Of a stretch of 64,000 nucleotides of DNA, positions 12,481 through 26,306 are shown piece after piece. The notes beneath the pieces are model-generated. The model saw nothing but the letters and a program-made list of their open reading frames with translations, did no database searches and was not told the origin of the DNA. The stretch is taken from assembly GCF_030463565.1 (NCBI RefSeq), contig NC_134643.1:15947606-16011605 (forward strand), given 5' to 3'. The first letter of the stretch is position 1, and each line of letters starts with the position of its first letter. Position numbers and translations under genes: made by a program. This DNA is from Pelecanus crispus (lineage: Eukaryota > Chordata > Aves > Pelecaniformes > Pelecanidae).

Positions 12481-13539
12481 GTTTTCATCTCGCTACACAT
12501 AACCTACGGGATACGGTACACGCTTCTCATTTACTTCTAGGGCTGTGTCATTTTTCGTTTCTTTCTCCGCTGAGGTAAGAATAGAAAGTAACACTACCGT
12601 GAAGATTTTTGTACTCCACATACCTCATTTGTGTAAGGAGTTGCAGCATAAGCCTATTGCTCCAGCTCGCACCTATTAAGCCAAACATAAACACTGCTGG
12701 TGAAGGACTTGGTTTCATCTAAGCAGCCTCACCGACTCCGCGTGCAGCATCTTCCATGCAGCTGTACAGCCCCGGCAGGAGTGCTGAAGATTGAAGTTTA
12801 TGGTTCAACAGACACTTCTCGGAGCGGTGGTGTGGGCTTTACGTGGTCCCTTCCCCGTCCTGCCTCTCCCCCCAGCCACTCATTTAAGACTCTCTGTCAC
12901 CATTCACCTTTTGCTGGTTCAAACTGTTGTGGGACAACGCTGAAGCAGAGCATGGAATTAATCTAGGCTCAAGAAAAAAAGAGTAGCACTTAGGGCCCGC
13001 TCGAGGGTTGGAGCTGCAGCCAGAGGGGCAGGACAGGAGTTGCTGAAGTCAGCATCTCTGCCTGCAGAGAGGTACACGGTGCTACAGTCTACAATGGATT
13101 TAAGTAAATTTCTTACAATTTCATTGAGACTGGGCTCTTTACAGTGCTAACATGGATAAACATTTGGGGCAAAGGACAAACACCCTTCGCCTTATATACA
13201 CTGCCAACAGATGCGGTGTTAAATACAGATGGCATTCACACTCCACCTCTTCCAAAAAGTAGCTGGAATATACAAGTCCCATCCTTGATACCCGGAGGCA
13301 AGCCTAAAAGCTTTCGTACCATGTGGCCTGGCCAGAGTGACTCCAGTCATGTAACATTAGCTACAAGAAACTACAGGAACACGAAACGATCAAAAAAGCA
13401 GAAGGCTCACCAAAGTACGCCTCAAAAGAGAACCAGTCAATCACGGCGGGCTTATTAGCAACCAACGTGAAGCAGCCATAAGATGTGTGACCTTAGATAT
13501 ATTATACATGGAGTTTCCAGAAGCAGGAAGAGTATTTGT

Positions 13540-13870
13540 GGTGTAATACAAAGCCCTGCAAAACCTATTCTGGCATATTAAGTACAGTTCTAGCCACCAG
13601 TTTAAATTAATCTTCCTACAAAAAAGTGTGGAAGGGGTTATCAGAATGATCAGAGGAATTACGAGTCTATCATATGAGAAGAGCTCAACTTAGTCTAGCA
13701 AAATTCAGCTGGGAATGGGTGTGATTGATGTTTTTAATTATAAGGAGACATAATCATCAATGAAGAAGAAAAAATAAAGAGTAGACATAAACTGCTTATG
13801 TTGAGGTTGAAAACCCTGCTCACTACACATAAAACTCTAGTCAGGAATAGCAAGATGGAACTCCTTAGGA
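13540..13870 (+). repeat. Ancient L3/CR1-like LINE relic
   Basis: Plus-strand phrases such as AGTACAGTTCTAGCC, CAGAATGATCAGAGGAATTA and TCTATCATATGAGAAGAGCT follow the order of the 3' coding end of L3/CR1 LINEs: the 'QLWGP... MIRGLE.LSYE.RL' region seen intact in the younger copy at 20370-21550. It is heavily mutated with no open frame. The family assignment is by pattern memory. Confidence 0.55.
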
Positions 13871-16800
13871 GGAAGGATGAATGATGTGAAGTTAACAGTC
13901 AACCATGTTTGGCACTTGTGCTCTAATTCACTGCGAGTTTAGTTGAGCAAAAGTCTTGGCAGCAGCCAAATAGGCTTATAATTAAAGAAGTTACACTGCA
14001 CAGCTTATCCATAACACTTCTGTGATTACCCAAGACATGTATCAGGAGAGAAGATACAAAAGAGACACGTGAGCACCCAGGAAATCCCCATCAGTGAAAA
14101 CCGACATAAGATTTCAGGGAAGTATGTATGGCCAAACATCTAACTAATATTAAACACTGCCACAGGATACACAAGCAATAAAGCAATTCCTAACCACACA
14201 GCGGAGAAAAAAGGGGAGGGGGAGGGGGAAACTATTTAATACAAGCTGCCACAAACCAAGCAAAAAAAGTGAAGAAACTTTCCAACTTCAACACATGGCA
14301 CTAATCTACATGCTGCTTACCATGACACACTGCAGAACTACAGTCTAGGCTCTAACAGAAACAGACCATATGAAGGAAAATTAGCATAAAATCAAAGATG
14401 CAAGATGTACCAATTCCTTCCTAAAAAGAAACAATCCAGTGACTTACAGTCTGAGAGAAAGGTTTCCAAAGCCCTCCCAAAGGATTTTTTCCTCCTCCCT
14501 ACCATATGTATTCAAGAACAACAGTATCATTAAACAAATGGTTCTACAATCATCAGAACAGATATGCCCGGCTTTCCAATGATCAGCATCTTTTGTTTGA
14601 AAAGTGCAAGTTCTGCTTTGATTACATCTATGCTACCTCTACAATCTGCACCAAAGAACAAACCCCATCCCTGAGCAAACTATAGATTGGTTTGTCTCCA
14701 TTGGCTTGTAGGGTGCAAGTTCTGAAGCCGCGGAAAAGTCGCCTCTGTTCTGCGCCAGGGCTCCTCCCCAAGAACACTACTTAATTTCACTCCAGATTGC
14801 AGCCAAATCAAACTGGTGTGTGTAGTAGCATGGACAACTCTGCGTTATGCTCTAGAGCCCTGTAGCAAAATAGGGAGAGAGCCGATCTGACATCGTAGTT
14901 TTTCCCATGGCTGGGAATATATGTAGTTGTCCCTTGTGAATGTGAACTCAGGCTGCAGCTTCACTGTAGCAAGGGCATTCAGATGGTTTCTTTTTCCCTT
15001 TTCCTGGCATCTGCTTCCACAAAATTTGTAGAGAGACAATTCTATTTAAGACTTTTACTCCTCTTTCAAATTTGTTTGTATTAATCAATGCATCCAAAAG
15101 TTATGCGTGGAGAGGAAAAAAGGCAGGGAAAGGCACAAACATGATCACAGAAGACTTATTTCCACGGGAAATGAGTAAAAAAACTGCACATGAACGTGCA
15201 GATTAAACATCCTCTGTTTCTTTTCCACCTGCTCACCAATACAGAAATTTAATTCTTCTATGACCTTGAACAAGTCACCCTGCCATAGAAAAATAATTAA
15301 GTCAGGAAAGGTACTTCTTTCCCTCCCCAGTCCCTGTGGATCTTGTTTTATTTCAACTGCCAAGTAGGGGCTTCCTTTTACTATGTGGTTTTTCAGAATT
15401 TATTATAATGCAGTCTTGGTCTTGGTTGCAGCTTCTAAATACTACAGTGATCCAATCATAACATGGAATTAAAAAAAGTAAACTATAAGCAAATTAAGGC
15501 CTTTAATTAATAAGCAGCAAAATACGGATGAAACCTTAGCTCTAATCTTTTTAATCCATATATCAGTGGTCTTTTAATAATACAATCTCCAAATGCAAGC
15601 TTTCCGCTAAGTATCCGGGAGATAAAAATCATATGTTCCTATATCTACTTACTAGAATTACAGTTAAAGACGGGCTTTATAAAAGCATGGGAGAAGTTAC
15701 AACATTTAGAAGAGATCCAAAGCTGTGTATCGGTCTTTGGCTTATGTGGAGATCAGTCCAACATTTATATAATTTTCAGGATCTAAATGTTAAGAGATAA
15801 CAAACTAAACCAGCAATTCTCACATGTGGCTATCAGGAACATCATATGTAGTCACCATGTACAAATAAATACTGACATGATTCCATTTCAACTCCACTGA
15901 CATACACTGAGAAAATACCATGAGTTTGCTGAAGGTGCATGTGTAGTCACAATAACAACAACAAAAATTTGTGACTCTCTGCTTTAAATCACGTATACCT
16001 GGCAATAAACGCACCAGATGGCTTTAAACTGGCTACAAAAGTATTACAAGAAGCCAGCTGTATAAGGCTTCGGTATCATAACAAGATTATAAACATATGA
16101 CGTTCTTGTGACAAAATTATGATTTAAGCAGTTTGGCAAGTACTTCTCAGGATCCTATTTTGCAATGGATTTACCACAGTAGTGGTTTTATCTTATATGG
16201 CAGGAACTATTACATAGCAGACAGTTTTATGAACCCAGGTATCTACTTTGGTGGGAAAGGGACAGTAAATGAATGACAAGACTTTCTTAAAGATAGTCAG
16301 TGATGGAGTTTGCATAAGAAAAGCACCAGCAAACTAGCTGGCTGTCAGTCACAGAAGTACAGAAACTTCAATCTCCAGGATTTTGAGAAGTATAAAACTA
16401 ATTTATGTGTTGACTTGTGTGCAAATAATTTTTATAGTGGATTTTTACACTCTTGCTAATTTTAGCCTGTAGATTATCTACCTGTAGTCTCTCTTTCCAC
16501 AGTGGATAAATGAAGTTTCTATTTAATACTGCAGCTGCTCCTCAGGGGAAAAGAGACCAGAGAAGTTTGTATTGAGAAGGTGCAAAACCTACCAGATAGA
16601 TAGTCCTGCCTTCCTCTGGTGAAACTGATTCTGAAACGTTTTTTTAAATACAGTGTAGCATCCTAGTCTGCTATGTCATAATTAGAGTAGCTAAATTCAT
16701 TAAATGAAACAGATAGTTAAAAAGTCCTGTATCTAGTTTTCTGCAAAAAGATGCATACAGGATGGCCATTAAAACAACTCAGCACTTAGCAAGCCAAATG

Positions 16801-19399
16801 TAAAAGCCACTATGAGCCATCTCCCTAGAGCCACTCTGGCCAGAAGTTCAGTCCCTGTGCTATTTCTGATCTCTTTGTAATTTCAGAAGGTGTCTCAAAC
16901 ACCGTGCAAGTGCCATCATAGAAGACTTGAGCTAGAAAACTGTATTAAATAGACACTTATAGCAGAGAAATCTATTTTAATGTCCTCTGGAATAACACAA
17001 GAAAAAAACCCTAAATTAAGCTTTTGGTTCCCTCTTAGCCACAGAAGCCAGCACTTAAAAAAGAAACAGTCAGAAAAATGGAGAACTGAAAAAGAATTTC
17101 TAAGCGAGATACTCTTGTATCCCAACAAAAACATATTTCTCAAACAAGTGTTGCAAATTGCTTCACCCAAAACAAAACAATACTTGAGATGCTGCAGCAG
17201 CACTAATCGGATGAAACGAGAAATCTAAAGAGAGGTATACTGCATACATCTATGAACAGAAAATGCACAATAAGATAACTTATTACAGTGAACTCTGGAA
17301 AGTTTAAAGAAAAAAATGCTACCAAAAAAAGGCCATGAACTAGAGGTGGAAGTCAACAGTGACTACACATTTCAAACCCAAGAGAGTTATGCAAGCACTG
17401 TGAAAAAATAAATTGCATGTCCTTCAGTTCCAGTGTCTAAAAGCTTGTTCTAAATAATTTTGCTCAAGTATTGGTTGTAGTCTAAATGCATTAACATAGC
17501 ACTGTACTGCAGCTAATTTATTCTGCTTTTCAAAAGGATAACTTATCTTATCTACTGTATTACCATAGCTGGAGTGTTTCTGATACCAAAGCTAGTAATG
17601 GTAACTATCAGTCTATCACAGGACTGCTTTGTAGAGTGCAGACATGCATCTTCACTGGACATGGGGATTACCAATTGCTTGTAAGTAGCAAAGCAGTTTC
17701 ATTTTTTTTCTGCAACAGTTTCAGGTTTCAGCCAGGAGTCTCTGAGAGTTCAGTTCAGACCCATCTTCCTTTCCAATATTTTCTCTCCCTCACAAACATT
17801 CTCAATGTCCCAGCCTCCACCAAACACCTGAACATCCAGTCTTAGCAATATGGTACAACCTGTATGAAACATTGGTATCAGACTCTCTTCTTCAAACAAA
17901 CTACCCGAGGTCCCTGGTCTAACACTTCATTGGGTGAACTTATGGCAAGAAACTGAGGATTAGACCAGGTCAGGGGAGTACAGTCACTGCAGAAGACTGA
18001 GGGGTAGATTCTTAACAGTGTGGCTGTTTGGAAAGATGGGAGACATGAATGACAGGTCAAAGAGTACTTGACAGGTTAAAATTCAGTTTTCCTGTATTGA
18101 CAGGTACTCACGAAAGATCACAGGGGAATTGTTTTAAAACACTGTCAGTGCATGTTTCGTACTGCTGCTTAAAATTGTTAAGCATATCTAGCAGTGGTGC
18201 AGCAAATCATTTGTATTTTACTCATTAAATATTTATCTGTTTTGTTTTATTTGAAACAGTTTCTTGGTAAATAACAGCAACAATAATGTTTTTGAAGGCC
18301 ATATCCAGAGTCTAGAGGAAGGCTCCTACCCATCCAGTTGGGACAGAAAAGTAGAAACCTGTAGGAGTTCCCTGTATTTTTGAAAGACATGGCAAAGTTC
18401 TTCAGATTTTGAGGTATAAAACCACTTGGGGATGGAGGAAGTTACCTTGCCTCGGTATTAAGCCTGCGTTCAAACAGCATGCTACGTTCCTAAGCTTTGC
18501 TCTCTCACAATGCCCGTGTGAATAACGAAAACCACAAAGCGCAGGTCCCCAAAGATCTTCACACATTTCTCCTGAGGTAGGCATAAAAATATACTTTCAT
18601 TAAAAATTAAGTTTGCCCTGCTGAATAATGTATATTATAACTTTCCATTCACCAGCCATGTTTGTGTGTGTTGGCAGAGCACAACACAGCAGCAACTTAC
18701 TGCATCTCCCTCACTGCATCATAATCAATTTTCTTCTGTTCCTTCTCAATGTAGATGCCATATTTCTCCTGTTTGTATTCCTCTTTCTCCCAAACTCTTC
18801 CATTTTCTGAATTTTGTTCCCTCTTTTCTGTCACTTTTACCCTCGCACTGCAGGGTGGGTTTTCATTTCCCACCAGGTCACTCCGCTGAAGCACCATCTT
18901 GGGGCCTGTTTTTTGCTGCCAGCCTCTCACTCACTGCTCTCCCACTTGGGCCCAGCTGCCTCACCAAATGCTACCATGTCTTTTAATATGCCCTGCCTTG
19001 CTTTTTAATCCCCTGCTTTGCAGTTAAGAGCCTCTCCTCTCCCCTGCCTCCCTCGGTGGAGGACAGGTCTCTCCCAAACATCTCTCCCAGCTCTGCGTCA
19101 TCTCTCCACCTCCCACCAGCGAGCTGCCTCTCTCCTCACAAAGCTGCTTGGAGTTGCCCTCTTCTCTCTAAACGCTTCCTCACCCCCTTGGGGGAAGCCC
19201 CCTTTCCTTCTCCCCTCCTTTCAGCAGCCAGCTCTCCTCTGCCTCTGCCTGGGAAGCCAGCAATGCTTCCCAGCTTTGCCCTGGCCGCGGCTGGAGGCCC
19301 CTTTCCCTCAGCGCAGGGGCTTGCCTGCCCTCCCGCCATTTTGCACAAGTGCTGGCGCAGAGGCTGTCCCGCTCTCCCAGCAGCTCGCTGATCCCCACT

Positions 19400-19595
19400 G
19401 TAAACGGGGACTCGTCCCTGGCGGGACCAGGCGGTGTGTGTGAGTGGGCTGAGGGGAGGCACCCCGAGGGCTGCTCGAACAGCGAAATAAAGATTTCAGC
19501 CTGGACAGATTGTCCCTCGGCATTTAGGAGACGCTTGACTTTACTTCAGCCCAGCTCTGAAAGTTTGGGACCACCCAGACAAGAGGTTTGAGTGA
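19400..19595 (+). repeat. Possible LTR-end fragment
   Basis: An AATAAA signal is followed by a short CT-rich stretch and then by TTTGGGACCACCCAGAC, reminiscent of the region after a retroviral LTR where the tRNA primer site lies. No matching second LTR or retroviral gene was found nearby. This is a weak, pattern-based call; it could simply be GC-rich unique sequence. Confidence 0.25.
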
Positions 19596-20365
19596 GGGTC
19601 AAACTGCAATGCCTTTGGTGGAGGTCACGTTTGGGCCCTAAATCAGTCGATAGCAGAGAGGGCCCAGCCTGCTCGCGTGTCTCCCCAAGCCCTCGCTCCT
19701 TCCAGAAGCCGGCTCCAATCACACCTTGCTTGAGGTTCTGAAATGTTTTGACAGTTGTTACGGTATGTCCTATTTCCAGCCTGTACAGGAAGCAGACATG
19801 TTGAAATCACAGAAGAAAGCAAGCCTGTTAGTCTTGTATTTCTGGCTGAGGCTGGAAGTGGAGTGCAAGAAATCAATTGTCTCTCATCTACTGTACAGGG
19901 AAATCTCTTGTAGCTCCGCGCATCAACATGCTAACCTTGCAAGGAGCTTTGTCCTGATAAGATTTCGATCCTAACCTAGAAGAGTCAAAGATAGTATCTT
20001 CTGATAAGCACTGCAAATTCTGTACTCAGTCCAAATGGATCTCAAAGGCCTTAGCAGGAATTCGGGCATAGTGAGCAATGTGCCTGACAACTAAAGGCAA
20101 CTGAAGTGAAAATTATGTTTGATATTTAAGCCTTGGCTTACATGCAACGAGAGGTTGTTTCACAGACATTTTGATACCATCATCCTTCAAAACATCTCAC
20201 AGGGTACCCTACACATCTGTCATCAAACTCTTCACCAGACATTTTACAAAGGCAGTATGGTTACAGAGACCAGATGTGGATAGACCTCAGTTACAGTCTC
20301 ACAGATCTAATGAATTCCTTAATTAGATCCTCCTCTTAATGACATAAGTAAGTTGTTCTTTGAAA

Positions 20366-21287
20366 AGCAACATATGTCATCTATCTGGACTTCTGTAAAG
20401 CCTTCAACACAGTCCCCCACAACATCCTTCTCTCTAAATTGGGGAGATATGGATTTGATGGGTGGACTGTTTGGTGGATGAGGAATTGGTTGGATGGTCG
20501 CATGCAGAGGGTAGTGATCAACGGCTCAATGTCCAGATGGAGACCGGTGACAAGTGGTGTCCCTCAGGGGTCCGTACTGGGACCAGTGCTGTTTAGTATC
20601 TTCACCAATGACATAGACAGTGGGATTGAGTGCACCCGCAGCAAGTTTGCAGACAACATTAAGCTGAGTGGTGCAGCTGACATGCCAGAAGGACGAGATG
20701 TCATCCAGAGGGACCTGGACAAGCTGGAGAGGTGGGCCTGTGTGAACCTCATGAGGTTCAACAAGGCCAAGTGCAAGGTCCTGCACCTGAGACGGGGCAA
20801 CCCCCAATGCCAATACAGGCTGGGGGATGAAGGGATTGAGAGCAGCCCTGCCAAGAAGGACTTGGGGGTACTGGTGGACGAAAAGCTGGACATGAGCCGG
20901 CAACGTGTGCTTGCAGCCCAGAAGGCCAGCCGAATCCTGGGCTGCATCAAAAGAAGCGTGGTCAGCAGGTTGAGGGAGGTGATTCTGCCTCTCTGCTCTG
21001 CTCTGGTAAGACCTCACCTGGAGCCCTGCGTCCAGCTCTGGGGCCCTCAGCACAAGAAGGACATGGACCTGCTGGAGTGGGTCCAGAGGAGGGCCACCAA
21101 AATGATCCGAGGGCTGGAGCACCTCTCCTACGAGGCCAGGCTGAGAGAGTTGGGGTTGTTCAGCCTGGAGAAGAGAAGGCTGCAAGGAGATCTTATTGCG
21201 GCCTTCCAGTACTTAAAGGGGGCCTACAGGAAAGATGGGGGCAATCTTGTTAGCAAGGCTTGTTGTGACAGGACCCTTAAGGAGTAA
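20366..21287 (+). pseudogene. CR1 reverse transcriptase C-terminal fragment
   Basis: The open frame runs without stop or frameshift from the truncation point to TAA at 21285-21287. Seen motifs in order are the [12 protein letters not shown] palm segment, VPQGSVLGP, the FADN box, the CKVLHL...RLG region, and [12 protein letters not shown] followed by the [11 protein letters not shown] tail. It lacks the endonuclease and N-terminal RT and has an inactivating change in the catalytic box, so it is a dead fragment and not a host gene. Confidence 0.85.
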
Positions 21288-21550
21288 TGGTTTTAAACTA
21301 AAGGAGAAGAGATTTAGACTGGATATAAGGAAGAAATTTTTTACAATGAGAGTGGTGAAGCACCGGAACAGGTTGCCCAGAGAGGTAGTGGAGGCCCCAT
21401 CCCTGGCAACATCCCAGGTCAGGTTGGATGGGGCTCTGAGCAACCTGATGTGGTTAAAGCTGTCCCTGCTCACTGCAGGGGGGTTGGGCTGGATGACCTC
21501 TAAAGGTCCCTTCCAACCCAAAGCATTCTATGATTCTGTGATTCTATGAA
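20366..21550 (+). mobile_element. CR1 LINE, 5'-truncated, with RT C-terminal frame
   Basis: This is a non-LTR retrotransposon of the chicken-repeat-1 superfamily, typical of birds. It starts inside the reverse transcriptase ([15 protein letters not shown]) and keeps one uninterrupted frame of about 306 codons to a stop at 21285. It includes the thumb-like VPQGSVLGP motif and the conserved C-terminal [18 protein letters not shown]. The catalytic box reads FADN (20646-20657) where active elements have [YF]ADD, so the second aspartate is lost. The 3' UTR ends in ATTCTATG-type repeats near 21525-21550. Endonuclease and ORF1 are missing through 5' truncation. The intact frame suggests a fairly young insertion. 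Its last 80 bases match the tail of the SINE at 63605-63750, which suggests a CR1-X-like subfamily (inference). Confidence 0.93.
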
Positions 21551-24500
21551 TCTATGATAGTCTATTTATTGGAAACCTATGGTTTGATGAGTGTTCCTAA
21601 GGCACTATTTCCTCCAACCAGATGAAGTATAAGTACACAGTACTTATACTGTGGGGGTACTCCACAGATACTCTGGGGTTAAATGGAAAAACATAGCTAG
21701 TCAAGAAGACAAAATAAAAGTTGAGACATTATTAAAAATATCCCGTTTTTCCTGTGAAGGGTGCACACTTCTGAAACGCATAGGAGCTAAGATTGCAACT
21801 TTCCAGGTTCAGATTAAGAAAATCTTTGTACATCTATGGACATCAAACATTTTAACTGGCTAATAACCTCCAATGATGCAGCTCTGTGCATTGAATCAAG
21901 TCTTGTTTTGTAGATACTCAGCATGTGACATCTGGTATATGCAAAAGTTACAAGACCAATGAAAAGTGAACAATGCTCTTTTAGGAAAAATAATTAACTA
22001 AAAACCATTATAAAATTACAATCATGAGTATTTTGTAGTTCAACTTCAGATACCCATTTGTTTGATGCAAGATTATAGCCTGAACTGGCTGGGTATTCCA
22101 AATCTTTTAATTGACAGATTAAAAAAATGCTTTTCCTTCAAAAGACATTGGGCATCTCTGTGTTTAATTCTGCTGAATAATAATAATAAAAAAAATAAAA
22201 ATATTCAAATTCAAACCAGTTATTAAACACAAACTCCTCTTCCTCCTTGTGTGGAATTGGAGTCTTATTCTGCATATACTAAATCTGAGCTCTTACATTT
22301 TTCCTTGCATTCATATTTACATTCAAGGACTCTATAATAAGCTGATAATGCAATGCCGGTTTTTCCCTCTGCCTTAAGAACATTTTTTCCTCTTGGCATT
22401 GCAGCTACTAGTGACTTCAAAATACTGTTACAATTGTAGCCTGTGATATAGGAAGGCAACCAAAATCAGAAAGCTTTATGTATAGTGGGCTCAAAAATCT
22501 CATGCAAGATTTTGTGTTTAAGCATATTTTGGCTGTCAGTTCTCTATGGCAAGAAGTGTTTATTCTTCCATTTACAAGAACAGTGGAGCCTTTTTTTCTG
22601 TGCCCTCACGCATCATCATAATTAGCCCAGTGATACAACTCAGTCAAATCTATTAGTAGCATAAGCAGTGGCCTTTTATTGTATTAGGTGTTCATGTCAC
22701 AGTGGAGTTGGGCACTTTTAAATATTTCTAAAGTTGTTCTTAACCAATGGAGCAAGTTCTATGTCATGCGGTTATAAACAAATACAAATGCGAAGTTAGA
22801 GGCTGTACATAAACAGAGTGAGTTATGGTGGTGAAAAGACCTAACAACAGTCCCTTGATAAACACAACATTTAATAGCAGTACAATATGAATTCCTTGAA
22901 ATAGAGAGATGAGTCTACACTGGAGAGTTTAGGAATGGTCTTGTTTGGAGAACTTGCGGGTGCGTGGAGCCATGAACATGCATCTTCTGGATTTGTAGAG
23001 GGAAAACTCGAAGGGCATCTCTAGGTCCTGAAAGTGCTCATACATGGGTGAATTTATCCATTTATTCAGGGTTTAATATTTTTTCCTATGGAAATTTTTA
23101 CATCAGCTGACAAAACCCCCTCAGTCTGTCTTTGTCAATCTGAATCTTAATGTAGCCAACTGTTCTGTTCAGTTCTCACACTATATTTGTGGTGTAAGTG
23201 TCTAAGAGCATGCTGTGTCAGCCATGGGATTATTGGTCCTAGATTTTGCAAAATTTCCCATACACACTTTTGAAACAACAGCAGATAATTATGAGAGTTG
23301 GCAGATACCACAGACATAATTGTTTTCAGCAGTTACCATAGATGTTTTAAAAACATTTCCTTTTAAAACCTTTAGTTAGTTCAGGGCTGATGAAATACAA
23401 CCCTTCCTATTGTCTCCTGCCCTCAGTGTATCCTCTGGGTACAGCAACCAGCAGGACTTCCCTCTTTCTCACTCCTTGCTTTTCACCTGCCCGTCTCACC
23501 TTTTAGATCACTGCTCCAGCTAGTTTGTGGGGCTTCCTCTCTAATCTGCTGCCCCTACGGCTATCCAGCCTTTGCAAAGGCTTCAGAAGAATCATACATC
23601 AAAATAACTATTCCATCAAAACTGAGCCACGTCTGGAAAGATGGTTGAACTCATCAGCATTTTATTTCAAAGGAGAACATGGACAAGAAGTTCCATCAGT
23701 ATCAAAATGTCATGTGTTCATATTTAAGGAATGATGATGATGTGACTGTCATTTTACTTTCCTTTTCTCCTATCCTTCTCTCAAACTTGACCTGACCTGG
23801 GATTAAACAACCAGAAATGTTGTCACTGTAACTTGCTTCTCATGCTAAAAGAGCACGAATAGGCTGACCTCAGCACACGACAGAAATGGTTGGAGTGGCA
23901 AAAGGTAAACAATAGTACACGTGATCTTGACCGATTCGTTTATACCCATGCCCTGCCTGCGGCACAAGTGGCCACACATCAATGAGATGATAGAAGTTTT
24001 CCTTTCTTTTCTATCCATTCACTCCCTACTCTGTTTACCTAAGCAGCAGGAGTCATCTTAACAGTTGTTAGTGAGATAAGATACAGAATCTAAGACATCT
24101 TCTTGTCCCTCGGGAAAGACTTTTGGTAATTTTGGAATGAATGTCTTATTCTCTCCAGGATACTCTGAATGTAAATTTGGAAAGAGGAATTTCTCCAAAT
24201 AATTATAGTTTAAATGCTGAATTCCAAATATATTTCTTTTTTTTTTTTTTCCTTTTTTGTTGGCGCGCATTGCATACATGCTTTAAGAGATTTCTTTTTT
24301 GTGGTTGCTATGGTAAAAAGCAGTCCCCAGTCCTTTTACTTAAAACCCATGAACTGCAATTAACTGTTTAATGTTGTAATATACAACAGCTCTAGTAACA
24401 CCTTAACAGCTTTGAGCATGATACTCCATCATCTCAGCAGATGGTGATTTTTGGCATTCTGTGTTTTCAGTTTATTCTTCTCCTTTATAATCCTTGCCAT

Positions 24501-25899
24501 TATATCTTTTAACAAATGCTTCTGGACTAACTTAATTGCAATTTGATTATACTGAGGCATTCCTCAGATCTTTTTGTATTTCTGTTAAAGATGACCAATA
24601 CATGAAAAAAATGTTTGTATGTGTATCCCTGGCAGCAATTATAAAAGCGGATTTTAAAGTACCTTAAGAATCTGTTTCTTCTCATCTCTAACCATAAAAA
24701 TACAGTCTTGAAATACCCTTAGTATACTATAGGAGCCCTAGATCTCAACAGAGAAGGAGACATAATTGATTCTTTTGTGAAGAAAGAACAACCCTGAATG
24801 TTTGTCAAGAGTCTGAATTAAATAAGACTTACCAAATTCAACTTGTTTTACCAAAGGGAGTTGCACTTTATTATTATTTCTATAGAGCTGGAGACTGAAT
24901 TCCCCATGAATTTTGCTCATTGTTTTAAAGATTTATGACTCACATAAATACCTTTTAACATGGAATTTCAATCATATTTAGAAAAAAGTTGACTTTGTCC
25001 AGACATTATCAAGAGCAAGATTGTCTGGTGAAACTGTTTTCAGCTGCTCTCCCTCTTTCTCCCATATAATACATTTGTATGCCATTTCTATTTCCCCGCC
25101 CCCCCCAGTTAGAAACAGATTCTTTGGATTTAAAATCAGGACTGTTCTTTATTTTGCTCCTTGAAGGGATTTTATGTATGAAGCAGGCAGGACACTTCAG
25201 ATGTGTAATTCTGTATTACAGGACCAAGTAAACTTTTTTTTTTTTTTTGTACCTTCAGCAGCAGCATTAGCATTTCTTCTTCTTTAGGAAAATAAAACAA
25301 CATGGAAAAAAGAAAAGAACAGTTTTCCCAGAATCATAACAAGATAATTTTACAGTTTCAAGTTTTAAAATATGAATGCCTCATTCACAGCTATTTCCTG
25401 GCTGACTCCAGGTTTCTATGATTATTATTTATTCAGTGCTGATAGTGTGCTTGACATTGTGCAAATATAGAAAGAGAGATTCATGTGGACTATCTGCCAG
25501 GATTTCCTAGTTGTTAGTGGCAGTGTTAGCCTCTTTGAGCAAAAGCTTGAGGCTGTCTTTAAAACGGAGATGCTTATCCATCCTGCCAACATGCAGCTTC
25601 ATACATATGACCGTGGGAAACACTGCTCAAATGCACCCAGCAAGACTTTGGAAGGATGGACCCAGTAGAGTTTAATTTAATTAGGACAGCAGCAGCGTGT
25701 GCTAGCTCTGACTGATCAAACCTTTAAGACCAGTCATGATAATTTCAAAAGCTGGAAATTTTTTAGGGAAAGGTAACTGGGAAGAATCAATCCTCCTAAT
25801 TTGACACTTAAAGAATCAAAGAAAGACTGTTTGCCTGAATGCTACATGCTTTAAAATCTTGTGTCTTCTGTGAAGTCCATGAACTCTTCTGTAACTTAT

Positions 25900-26110
25900 C
25901 TGTAGGACCTACCGACAGCCTGTGCGCTTAATTCACCTGGACAGTGATGTTGGTGTCTCTCAGGTTGTTGCTGCCATTGGCAGACTGTCCATTGCCAGAA
26001 TGACATCTGCCACTGACTTTGTCAGAAACAATATCTTCCAAATGGCAGCAGTGGAAGGCTTTTGTCAAGGACTGATTTCTCAGGTTTTGACAAAAAAAAA
26101 AAAAAAAAAA
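25900..26110 (+). pseudogene. Unidentified poly(A)-tailed coding-like fragment
   Basis: A plus-strand frame from about 25898 reads TYRQPVRLIHLDSD, then VSQVVAAIGRLS and ends VEGFCQGLISQ. It runs directly into an A-tract of about 20 bases at 26091-26110. Composition is protein-like and less AT-rich than the flanks, and a stop codon lies a few codons upstream of the start of similarity to coding sequence. A 5'-truncated processed retrocopy or another retroposed fragment would look like this. I do not recognise the parent gene, so the function is unknown. Confidence 0.35.
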
Positions 26111-26306
26111 ATTGTTTGTCTCTTTATTAGAAATGAGTTACCATCTTTGGGTTTTCTCTCCAATGGAGCCACAGCAAAACCATTCTAATAGATGGGATCT
26201 TTTAGTGACTGTTTCTTGACTTTATACATGAAAGAGCAGAAGGTTTGCTGTTTGCTGTTTCATAAATGAAGACTATTTTCCTCATGATCACTTAAAAAAA
26301 TAAGAC

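Larger units (their letters stand above)
12481..20365. other. Intergenic DNA between ATXN7L1 and the CR1 LINE
   Basis: I see no gene here on either strand. The stretch holds an old L3/CR1-like relic (13540-13870), a GC-richer patch at about 18900-19600 whose right end looks like an LTR fragment, and ordinary AT-rich DNA elsewhere. Open frames are all under 145 codons, overlap each other in several frames and carry no recognisable motif. Confidence 0.6.
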
